Origin: Ichthyophonus hoferi | Taxonomy: Eukaryota > Opisthokonta > Ichthyosporea > Ichthyophonida > Ichthyophonidae | Reading direction: 5' to 3' | Assembly: GCA_002751075.1 (NCBI GenBank) | Contig: NAOQ01000082.1 | Span: forward strand, 164,215 to 185,534 | Length of the DNA: 21,320 nucleotides | Shown: positions 1-9,920 of the stretch, piece after piece | Layout of the letters: each line of letters opens with the position of its first letter | Numbering within the stretch: position 1 is the first letter of the stretch | Position numbers and translations under genes: made by a program | The notes under the pieces: generated by a model | Told to the model about the DNA's origin: nothing | The model's database searches: none | The model's input: the letters and a program-made list of their open reading frames with translations, nothing else

Positions 1-32
<32 letters not shown>
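1..32. repeat. (AT)n microsatellite
   Basis: The window opens inside an uninterrupted AT dinucleotide run of 32 bases that probably continues to the left. It is simple low-complexity sequence. Confidence 0.97.
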
Positions 33-35
<3 letters not shown>

Positions 36-445
36 GGTATTGTCATAGAATACCAATAGGGTCAGTCATAGTGTCAATAACTCAATGGTTCTTCTAGTGT
101 CTTAGATCGAGCTGTAACTATGTGGGCCTCTCCTGTAACTACAGTCGGCCATTATAATTATAATCCTCCAATTATTGTAAGGTACCATGGGGTGGAGGTA
201 CACAAGACTATTTATAGATTGGGTTAGATATGTATATATAGCCAGTGATCAAATGAACTGGGATTGGATGCCATTCTTGGCTGAATGCAACCAACCAAAG
301 AAAACAACACCAATGGCCGGATTAAACAGAACCAATGAGAAACACGAAGATGTTGTGCAGATGCAATCAATATTAACACCAAACAGTCAATGTCCCCTGA
401 TATAGTTCCCCATAAATACACCATATATTATAGCCAATCATATAC
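33..445. other. 3' flank or last intron of the FUBP-like gene
   Basis: This stretch lies downstream of the last securely identified exon of the minus-strand KH-domain gene. That exon ends at 446 in phase 0 with a good donor (CAG followed by GTATATG), so more coding sequence must follow. No exon here resembles the tyrosine-rich C-terminal repeats of FUBP/KSRP proteins. One weak terminal-exon candidate is listed separately. Two short open frames here, one on each strand, resemble nothing known. Confidence 0.6.
224..280 (-). CDS. Candidate terminal exon of the FUBP-like gene (weak)
   Basis: On the minus strand a pyrimidine-biased acceptor (TTGGTTGGTTGCATTCAG) precedes base 280. Reading in phase 0, which is what the exon ending at 446 requires, gives 18 residues (PRMASNPSSFDHWLYIHI) and then TAA at 226-224. 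If used, the protein would be 672 residues, close to the usual family length. The peptide has no similarity to the conserved Tyr/Trp-rich C-terminal motifs of FUBP1 or KSRP, so support rests only on phase, acceptor and stop. The true last exon may instead lie beyond the left edge. Confidence 0.25.
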   Translation of the reverse strand, partial: PRMASNPSSFDHWLYIHI

Positions 446-3400
446 CTGTTGTGGGCTAGGACTATTGGTGTAGCCTCCTGGGGCTGTAGGCGGTTGGCTG
501 TAAGTACCTGGGGGAGGGGCACCTGACCAAGGGGCAGGGGGAGCACCGCCTGATAAAAAGAAAGGAGCAGGAAGAGGGAAGGGAAGGGTAAGAAGGAGGA
601 GGGAAAGCCAGTACCCTGTTTACTAAGTCCACCTACCTCAAGGCCTATTGATTTACCATATCTGTTTCTAGACTGATTTCTATTATTAGTCTATCTCTGT
701 CCACCTTCCTTGTCATGGAAAGCTATCTTACAATATATTCTGTATTACAATCATCTTACCGGCTCTATATTTTCTTTTAACTTTATCTCCTTTTTGGATG
801 GTATTGTCTTCTCACATTATCCCGGCTGCCATATATTAAATAATGTTTTCTCCATAGAACATGACAAATAAAATGCAAAGATACAAAGTAATAAACAACA
901 TAATTGAGTGTTAAGATGACAACAACCAATGAGATGAAAAGTAAGATCCGATATGGTATCATAAAACCATTATAATTATGGGTGGATAAAGGAAAATTCT
1001 AAAGCCCCAATAGGCTTTTACAAGTTATCCGTGATTGGCAATTACACAGGAGAATTGTTTGGTAATTAATAGCAATTATATTAATTAAATTGGCTAATGA
1101 AAAATGTGCGAACATAGGCCTAGATAGAACAGCTGGATCCTTAGCAACCACAACCTCACAAAACGTCTCTCCCTGCCCTAGATAAAAAAGGCCCAGCGAT
1201 AGGAAAGTGAGAATAAATAGATACCAAGGCTGGCATATGATTGGTAGGTACTCACCTCTGTCAGGACCTCCTGTAGAGGAAAAGCCTCTGTGAAGACCAT
1301 TAGAGGATGGTTAGTGATGGGAAAGAGAGAAGGCGAGGAGGGGAGAGGAGGGGAGAGAGCTTAAGGAATGCACCTAGGAGCCTACAGACAGCATGATGGG
1401 CGTGTATCATGGGCGTGTATCTCCGCCCATACTACCAGGCATATAAGAACTAGTGATCAATCCTTGTATTTAATGTATGAATACACCATACACCACCCCC
1501 AACCCACAAGCTCACAGGGAAACAGACCCAAATCCTCCCGGGGGTCCGCTGGGCCTTCCACTATAACCACCATGTGGTCCACCATAGCCCGCCATAGGAG
1601 CCCCCTGCAAGGATGGATAGAAATAAATGTGAGAGGGATAACCTGTCAGACATAGTCACCAACTTCGTATAGTTAGATACTTTATCCCCTCCCTCACACT
1701 ATCTTAAACATACGTTGGACACTACAGTGTTTCCCTCTCTCTCCCTTATCCCTGGCTGTAACACTATCTTATATTCTTACATCCTACAGCCAAGTACAAT
1801 ACACCCTATCTTTTCTCACTAATCAACCCCACCCAATCATGTGTGTCAATTTTATTAATATGTACCAGTGATAGTTAGGAGAATAAGAATAAATAGATGA
1901 TTGCAACTTGACACCATAACCCTCGGCTGCTATGACAACGACTATAACGTCAAGTGGTCCCCACCAACCAATCATAGGGGGGATATTGCCAGTTACTTAC
2001 CTCTGACATGCGATCACATACTAGCTTCTTGGCAGCCTCAATCTGTGATGGTGTTCCTGAACCAATAGAAAGAGTTATTAGGGAGGGGAGAGGTCTCAAG
2101 AGAAAGGAGAATATTCAGGTCACAGAGCAGTGTGTCATTGTTTAATACTAGAGAAAATACCTCATACAGCCCATCAGGCCATAGACCCCCCACAGGCCCC
2201 TTGCGGAGTCGAGCAGCCACACACACTACATACTACATACACAGTATAAGAAACTTCTATATATTTTCTCTCATTCACGCCACATAGTGACAAACAAACA
2301 ACCACCGCTGGTAATGGTGCATGCATCTAGGTGGGTTAGGCTTGCATGCAGGAGATATAAGAGGGCTAAATACAGAAAAAGATAATGAGGGAGGTAATGT
2401 ATTAGAAGCTATAAAGAGAGCATCAATAGACAATCAATTCGGTAACATAGTAACCGAGTGAACCCATTGACCTACCTGTAATCATAAAGGCCTTGTCAGG
2501 TGCCCCGGGCTGTGGGAACTTCTCTAACTGTACACGTGCCCCTGAATGCTCTTCTATCTGTCGGATACTTTCACCTCCTGCTCGACCCACCATGGTTGGT
2601 ACTAGTTGCATATACAACATGAATGAAAGAGGTTTATACACAGCCAACACCCACTATATATACAATGACACATACATCATTCCGAGTAAGGTAACAGAGA
2701 GAAAGAAGAACAATGGGATAGGATGGTTTGTCGTATAATATACACCCTTCCTGATAGTAAAGTAATTCTGCAGACCTAATCCCACAACAACATAAATACT
2801 AGAGGCCAATGGTATAGCCATACTAAAAACACCTTCGTGTTAGGAGTGGGCAGGATGTCATTATATTGTAAAACAAGAAAATGACGGGGGGGTCAATCAG
2901 CAATAGTCAATAGAGAGCCATACTATTAGGTGATTTCTTTAAAGTCATGCTATAATTGTAGACTGCAGAATATGCCCCACCCTCTTCCATACCAAGCACA
3001 GTGCCAGGTAATATCCTTATACCAATCACCGTGCCAGGTTATATCCTTATACCAATCACCGTGCCATGATATATACCTTTGCCAATCACAAAGCCAACCT
3101 TGTCGGCAGGCACGCGGAAGGGAATAGTATCCATGGCAGGGCCGTAGCCCCCATCTCCTCTGTCATTACGATCACGATCACCCCTGTACTCACTGTCTCT
3201 CCTATCTCTGTCTCTCCCATAATCCCTCTCTCTCTCTCTGTTGCCCCTGTCCCCAGTGTAGTCGTGGTCACCATCTCTGTCTCTCTCATGACTATCCCTA
3301 CGATCTCTCTCTCTGTCTCCTCTGTCTCTTTCTCTATCACGATATCTATCTCGATCACGATCCCCTGGGAAGTCACGGCCATAGGATGGAGGACCACCCA

Positions 3401-6400
3401 CACCCACACCCATTGGCATGGTAGGCCTCCTACCACCCCCCAGTTTCATCTATAGGGAGAAGAGGATGTAAGTATAGAGACCAATAGGAAGGGCCTATTA
3501 AGTTCTCCCTCTGGCCAACCCCCCCCCCAAATCATTGTCATGAAGGTTAATAGAATCATTGGTGTTACTAGGTGAACCACATATTAATAGGTTACAACTC
3601 ATACTCACAGCCAATCAATAACCACAATTATAAATAAACTTCCAATCAATCCTCATGAATCTTAATTAATTATTACTACTATTTACCCACTACCCTAATT
3701 ACCAGTCAATTGCTACTAGCCACTGCCATTGTACTAACTGCCCAGTCCCACATACTATCTTCACCCACATATCTGATATAACAAGGCTATATATACACAT
3801 GCATCAATATACACAGCAGTAGCATAGGCAGACATGTCATGCCATATAGATATAAATATAAATATAGATATATCTAGGATCTATGCCAAGTATTGAGTGA
3901 GCCAATGAGAGGCGACCCGTGTCCTAGACCATACCCGCCTATACTAATGCCCACTTACTGCATCGTCCAGGATGGATATAATAATTTTCTGTGCTTCCCG
4001 TACTGATTCCCCTAGGCCGGTGATCTTAAGGTCTCTCTCTGGGCCCATGTCTGTGTCCCCCCGGCCAATCAAATAGTGCCCAGTATACAAAGATAAGCCA
4101 GTCATTGCTGCTTATAGTAAGATATCCTCTCTCATCCTATGGTTGCTACCACACTATTAATGATCTAGCAGGTATATATATATATATCCACCTCCTAAGT
4201 AAATCTGACTGGGATCACAGAAGGGTCCACGACAGCGGTGGCTTGCACACTCTGTATACATACACACAGATACAATCCTGGTTCCATCTATCACATAATA
4301 TGCATCCACTCTATTGATATATGGTACATACATGCTAACATAACTTACCCTTTCCCAATGTAATTCTAGTCCCGGTATCAGCCTGCAGTGCCTTAATGGT
4401 AGAACCACCAGTGCCCAAGATATGACCTACCATGTGTGAGGGCACCACCATTTCCACTATAGAGAGAGGGGTATGGTCAGAATGATCTGCTATTAGGCGA
4501 GGAAAGGCGGGTAGGGCGGACTATTTCTATAACGAAAATAGGTAAGATATCACGGACATGTATCTATAATACTATACATACAACTAGACATTCCTATTCC
4601 ATTGCCTTATTAAAGAGAAAATTATACATACACCAATTAAATGAATATAATTATTAAACAGTTTAACCTGTATAAGGGGACTACTCTGGGTTCTTAAAGG
4701 GGTCCCTATAGGTTGAAATTTCAATATTCACTTTAAGATCCCCCTATATACATCCCTCACATTGGCACAACAAAGACAACGTACAAGGAAGTTACTATTT
4801 CCAGAAAGTATCAGTCTAATAGATAGAACTGTAACAACAAGGCACATGTAGCATAGCAACGGTAACTATGGTCACCAATTTTTTTAACCATCTCGCCCCT
4901 CATCCCATATATCTACCCTCTCCTCGCGTACATGAGAACACAGTGAACACCCAATCATATTAGCAATTGATATGATTGCTATGACGTACATGTAGCGGCC
5001 CCAAACGGATTCTCATTGAACTTCCCAGGCAGGTTCATATCCTCCCGCCTACTTCCTACAGAGGGGACTGGCTCTCTGCGATCCCTCGGGTCATAGCCCG
5101 GCCCGTCATGGAATCGGTCTGACTCCTTCAAGATGGTCTCAATCAGTTTCTTGGCATGCTCAACAGCAGCACGTGGGCCTGTGATGGTCGCCAGCTTCAT
5201 GTCCTGTGAGTTGGGGTTATCTTGGGCTATCTGTGGTAGGGTAAAAGGATGCCAGGATTAAGGGGGAGAAGAATGTAGAAGACTAAGGAGAGAAAGATGG
5301 TAAGGCAGGGGGGACGAGGAGAGGGTAGAGAGGCCAAAGGGAAGAAGTAACAGAGAAAACATACAGGCAGATAAAGAAAAAATGGTTAAAAGAGTACCTA
5401 GAGAGGGATGCAAAACCAATGAAAGCCTGTACCCTTTTACATTAGCACAATTGGGCTGGAGTAAGCCAGACATTCCAAATCAATCAACAACAAGACTACC
5501 CAACCCTGTTTGAAAGAACCATGCATACATACACTCCCACCAACCAGAGGGAATAAAGCTACGACATGACCCGTTCCATGTAAGCCCTTAAACCAATCAA
5601 ATCCCCTTACCTGTATACGTGCCCCAGTTCTTTCCTCCAGCTCTCTGATCTTCTCACCACCTCGACCAATGATTAGCCCCACTTTGTGTCTAGGTGTCTC
5701 TATCTCTACCCGTTCTATTCCTTCTGCGCCCCCCCCCATTCCACCAATGGGAGGGCCAGAAAAGGAGTGAGGGCCGCCTGGGCCACTACCCCGTCGCTAT
5801 GAGGAGGATTATATGATTGGTCGGTATGTGTGCTGTACACACTGATGGGTGGTTATAAATCATTCTAGTCTACAGGAGGTACATATAAGAGGGGAAGGCA
5901 AGAACAACATATACAATGCACCATATACCCATACCGACTGCAGTGATAATGAAATGACAATCCTACGTATAACTAATCAATATGAGCTTAACATAACAAT
6001 CCTATTACCATCACCAACAGATATGGCTATACTCCCACTCAAATGACACATTCTTAGATAATATTCAAATAAATTCACGAAATGACTTGAATTGAAAAAT
6101 AACAAAAAAACATATTTTGCGTCAAATAGACACCTACTATAGCAATCAAGACACCCAACCATCCACTACATCTGCCCCCTGACAGGAAAGGCAGCACCGC
6201 AAGTCTAGCTTTCCCATCATAACAAACACACACATTCCTATCTCAGCCGTGCTGACTGCCAACCAACATGCACACGCCCTCCCCTAGAGTGCAGGCCTCA
6301 CCTCACCCTCCATGACGTCACTGATAAGATCGCGGGCACGTGCGATATTGGCAGGCGTGCCGGTAATAGAGATCCTCCTATTGGGTGTGTTGCTTTCTGG

Positions 6401-8614
6401 AATTGTGGAAGGGGAGGAGAGAGCGAGAGAGGGACATAGTGAGATAACTGTTCAATGGAAGCTTATATACAGTCATAAATATTTGTAAGCCTGTGAGATG
6501 ATTGGCTACCTTTCTATGATGACGTGCAATACCAATCAAATGGCACCAATGAGGTATAACATTAGATAGAAAGAGATACGTATGGAGGAGCCATATAGGA
6601 GTCGCTAGCACTCTATAGAGCTAACAATCAAATGGCATGCCGTGTATACAGTAAGCCCCTCACCCACCCTTCCCACCTCCTAGGCCTTACCCGGTGTTAT
6701 CTGAACTCTGGCACCTGATTGGTCCTGAATTCGTCTAATGGTCTCTCCTCCTCGGCCAATGATCAGACCCGCTGCAAGCCAAAACAATCATCGTTAATAG
6801 GTGCATTTAATTCACTAGAAAGACACTACCAGAAATATTGCAATGCAAATAGTCTATGAGATCACTTTAGCTTTTAGGCAACAATAGGCCACACCACTAC
6901 AGATATACTCTCAGAACAAGATGGGAGGGAAGGCAAATAACACTATGACAGAAGCAATAAAAAGTCTAAAGTGGCTTTGGGAGTGTTAAAAGTCCCTTGG
7001 CGTGGGGCTATATCGTCAGGCAAACAATATATAAGGGCTGCAGACATACCCATATGGGCAGGGACATCCATTATGGAGTTATCACCATGGCTACTGGAGT
7101 CATGCTTACTATCTTCATCATCGCTATAGACCATGTGTTAGGGAAAAGCTCGTAGACTCAAAGGTGAGGTATGCAAGAATAGAGTGGGTAGGGTATGATA
7201 TATGTGGAGTGGATAAGCAAGAGAGTATGCGTGTGGGGCAGGGAAGGAAAGAAATGTGTGGATGGAAGAGAGAAAAAGAAGGGCCAATAAAGGTATTTTC
7301 ATCCTCTACAAAAGTAGGGATGAGATAGCAGGATATTAAAAATAAATATACCTTCTACTCCAATCAGGCTATGCCTTTATAATAATAAAAATAAGATAGG
7401 ACTCAATCAAAGAGATAGATAGGAGATAGCAATAGAAATTATCCTACAGTGAAATAACCATCAACACTAGAATAGTAGAACACACCATATTCTATATTCT
7501 ATAGATATAAGCAGGTTCCCTATCCATCACAAGGGATCCTTAATAATAATCCATACCTAAAGCCACTGTGGCTAGGAGGACCTTGGATGTGGGCCGTAGA
7601 GGCAGGTTGGGCTACACCTAAAGGTAGACCGCAGAGTTAGTACACATTATACTAGAACATCAACAGGAATAATATAAAAAAGGGCCTACACACAGGAGTG
7701 GAGGGTGTTCTGGCGCATCCCCCCTTCTATGTTTCCCCATAATGATGAGCCATACTAGAGAGGACTACATACCTGTGGCAGCAGGTGCAGAGGTTATCTG
7801 GGCGGCTATCATCTGGGCACGTCTTACTGCATCGGCAAAGTCTGGAGCTGCCTGTACTGTAGTGGTAGCAGCTACCACGGGTGGGTCGGCTACAGGTGGT
7901 TGTTGTTCGGGTGAAGTGGCCTCGACTGGGGTCACTTCAGTAGGCTTGGTTTCAAGGACAGTCTCTCCATCAGGTAGGGCACCAGCCGTGGATGCTGGCG
8001 CCTCCTCTCCGGGAGGCTAAAAAAGAAGAAAAGAGGGAAAGGCATGGGCAGGAAAAGAGATAATAGGATATAGGAAGGGAAATAGAGAATGTGTGATACA
8101 GGCAGAGAAGGAGAAAGTAGGGTATAGGAAAGAAGAGAAAGAAGAGATGGGGGTCAATAACTAAATAATCAGGCCCTCTCCTTCCTAAGGCCCTCCCTTT
8201 ATAACTAAGCCTTATTGAACCCATAGCCACAATCAAGATGACCAGGTCAAGGTTGCTATAATACTGGGTCCATAGGAAACGGAAAGGGTAAAGGCTGTTG
8301 GCTGGATAGGCACGATATATAACTCTATAAACCCCATTACGGTATAGTTTTAAATAGATCTATATATATCTATATATCTGGAGACATATAAGCGCAAAGA
8401 ACAGTGACTCGGCTAGGGGAAAAGTATATTCAATAGGAAAGGTATAAATAATATAGTAAGATACAGATATACAACAAGGAGTAAGAACCACTTGTAAACT
8501 CCTCTCCCGCCCTAACAGCAAATTAGTAGTAAGATATATATATATATATGTCTCTATCTATATCCCTTAACTGTGACAGGGGTCACCTACCATTACAGCA
8601 CTGGATTCCGACAT
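446..8614 (-). CDS. FUBP/KSRP-family protein with four KH domains (16 exons visible, 3' end open)
   Basis: The family binds single-stranded AU-rich RNA or DNA and acts in the nucleus and cytoplasm in transcription, splicing and mRNA decay. The conceptual product (654 residues visible) starts MSESSAVM; an in-frame TAG lies 15 bases upstream of the ATG. Residues 9-109 are Pro/Ala-rich and carry the family's N-terminal helix-like motif (DAVRRAQMIAAQI). KH1 covers about 128-192 (LIIGRGGETIRRIQ), KH2 222-292 (VGLIIGRGGEKIRELE), KH3 336-402 (VGHILGTGGSTIKALQ) and KH4 510-578 (VGFVIGKGGESIRQIE). A Gly/Pro/Tyr-rich tail follows. Four KH domains with glycine-rich linkers and this N-terminal helix are characteristic of FUBP1/2/3. 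Which paralogue it is cannot be told, and a single pre-duplication gene is likely. Odd points are the Arg/Asp-rich KH3-KH4 linker and a KH3 GXXG loop without a basic residue. The known tyrosine-rich C-terminal repeats are not seen. Confidence 0.9.
3001..3090 (-). repeat. Three 30-base tandem units overlapping an exon-intron boundary
   Basis: Units lie at 3001-3030, 3031-3060 and 3061-3090, with a partial degenerate unit just before 3001. The first two differ at one base; the third is more diverged. In the sense (minus) direction the unit at 3061-3090 holds the last 14 bases of exon 11 (through 3077, coding the VIGK of KH4) and its splice donor. The other two units are copies placed downstream in the intron. 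In these copies the position matching the donor GT reads GA, so they would not act as donors. Confidence 0.9.
3147..3380 (-). other. Mixed-charge Arg/Asp/Glu-rich linker between KH3 and KH4
   Basis: Within exon 11, about 78 residues (roughly 426-503 of the conceptual protein) hold by my count 26 Arg, 22 Asp and 6 Glu, arranged largely as RD, DR and RE dipeptides with scattered Gly, Tyr, His and Ser. Vertebrate FUBP proteins have an Arg/Gly-rich linker at this place, so the charge pattern here differs. Related mixed-charge RD/RE tracts occur in nuclear speckle and spliceosomal proteins. A role in speckle association is inference. Confidence 0.85.
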
Positions 8615-9920
8615 ATCTACCCCTGTCTATAGTAACACTATCCTACTACCTATATATACATATATAATATATATGTATATACATCTACATTGGGGTGATT
8701 GTAATCGGGCGGGCGTGCATCCAGACCCCCAAATGATGAAAGATATATTATATACGTGATATGACATTATGAAATATTATTTCAATTGGTGGTTTGCTTA
8801 CAATTAATTTATGTTGATTGTTAGTTGGATAGAGTAAAGATTAAATACTGATGTAAATAATTTAATATTTTCTGATCAATGCGTGAAATATAGGAAGGGG
8901 GGGTCATAATATAGGCTCTGCACATGTCGGTTAAATAGCAATACTGACTATTATTGTAGTGTTAATACAATGTACGTAATATGTCTCTAAAGGATGTAAG
9001 GATATTACCACCCTTGTATTGAACAGTACAACTCCCCCTTCTACCCCTTATATTGTTCTTTGTGTACCTTAATTCTAATACTCTAATAAAATATTTTAAT
9101 CCGCTATACCTTGTATGAGTGTCGATGACAGTGAGGTATTCACACTGAATATAAATATAAATTAAAAGAGATGTATGAAACAGGATATCCAGACATACAG
9201 GTGGTACGGAACTTCTTTACAGTTCCTCTTATTATTAATATTAATTCGTTATTCACCTTCCGTTTACAAACATGGATTCTTACCCTAGTAGGCGTTGATT
9301 ATTAGTACTGAGGTCTACAGATTATAGGTGTTATTGTAGTGCCCCAAAAGCAGAGCCTAATCAATAGCCAGGGAAGTAATATTCGTGGCAAAAACATGTC
9401 AAATAGGTCGTGTGGTTGGCAAATGCCCCTAGAGCATATACTCTTTTAAAGTTCTTTTTGATGGGCCTGGTAGTTGGGGATACAATACAGGGCCAACAAG
9501 ACAAGAGTTAAAGTTGAAACTCTGGCTATTCTTGGATGGTATAACACACGACTACTTTTTATTTATATTTATTCTCGAGAAAAGTCTTCACATTCACAAT
9601 ACCCAGGGTACTCCTGGGAGACTTTATATAGTTTACAGTCATTCAGGGAATTAGTATAGGTGTGTATTATACATCCTAAGGATTCTAATTAAAAAATTGT
9701 GCAACTGGTAGAGGTGGTTTCTAGCGCCTCACAGTCAGGGTTTAATATGAGGCAACAACTAATATACAACTTATATTCTCTAATAAAGTGTGGATTGTAA
9801 AAATTAATTGGTTAACTGTTGTATACCTACTGTTTAAGCAGTACCAAAACGCCCCGTTGGGCCATATGATACGCCAACTAGGTACTTAGTTTTTTTTTTA
9901 ACAACAGCAGTAGAGCCTAA
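8615..9920. other. Intergenic region upstream of the FUBP-like gene and downstream of the kinase gene
   Basis: No coding sequence is recognised in these 1.3 kb. The right part should hold the 3' untranslated region of the kinase gene. TTTATT, a minus-strand AATAAA, occurs in the T/A-rich stretch near 9558-9575, about 350 bases past the kinase stop. The left part should hold the FUBP-like 5' untranslated region and promoter. A short open frame at 9474-9659 (plus strand) resembles nothing known. Confidence 0.6.
8653..8681. repeat. AT-rich palindrome just upstream of the FUBP-like start codon
   Basis: Two 14-base arms (8653-8666 and 8668-8681) are perfect inverted complements (TATATACATATATA against TATATATGTATATA) around one A. 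It sits about 40-70 bases upstream of the ATG, so it may lie in the 5' untranslated region or core promoter. AT-rich simple sequence is common in this window, so a function is not implied. Confidence 0.7.

Larger units (their letters stand above)
550..8590 (-). other. Introns of the FUBP-like gene
   Basis: Fifteen introns run from about 155 to 706 bases. The longer ones are 550-1255, 1605-2000, 2057-2475, 2578-3076, 3450-3958, 4457-4989, 5231-5610, 5797-6301, 7124-7556 and 8017-8590. I see no nested gene, RNA gene or mobile element in them. Several carry long pyrimidine-rich stretches in the sense strand before the acceptor (about 1310-1360, 5255-5360, 8018-8160), and 3001-3090 holds a tandem repeat. 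The motif CCAATCA on the plus strand (TGATTGG in the transcript) recurs through them. Confidence 0.75.
446..8614 (-). other. Exon map of the FUBP-like gene
   Basis: Coding exons in transcript order are 8614-8591, 8016-7773, 7617-7557, 7123-7050, 6771-6691, 6396-6302, 5796-5611, 5230-4990, 4456-4349, 4050-3959, 3449-3077, 2577-2476, 2056-2001, 1604-1516, 1287-1256 and 549-446. All introns are GT-AG and every phase joins without a stop. Each KH domain is cut by an intron. Exon 6 must use the donor at 6301 (GAG then GTGAGG), because the upstream GT at 6306 leads to a stop. Exon 15 must use the acceptor before 1287, because the one before 1280 breaks frame. The least certain boundaries are the start of exon 10 (weak acceptor), the start of exon 12 (competing acceptor 24 bases upstream) and the end of exon 14 (two in-frame donors, 1516 or 1528). 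Confidence 0.8.

Noticed and set aside
1279-1280. Acceptor CTCTACAG as the start of exon 15
   Set aside because: With either exon 14 donor it puts a stop in frame. The acceptor before 1287 restores the phase needed by the next exon.
3001-3090. Tandem 30-base units as a CRISPR-like array
   Set aside because: The units are directly adjacent with no spacers and lie in an intron of a eukaryotic gene.
3066-3455. Open frame of 129 codons on the plus strand, and another minus-strand frame, across the charged-linker exon
   Set aside because: They are shadows of the repetitive RD/RE codons. The minus-strand frame that joins KH3 to KH4 in phase is the coding one.
6305-6306. Upstream donor for exon 6 (GAGG then GTGAGG)
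   Set aside because: Joining it to the acceptor before 5796 gives a stop within four codons. The donor at 6301 keeps frame and has a better consensus.
8731-8860. Box C/D snoRNA candidate (ATGATGA, then CTGA)
   Set aside because: The boxes are over 110 bases apart, there is no terminal stem, and it is not inside an intron.
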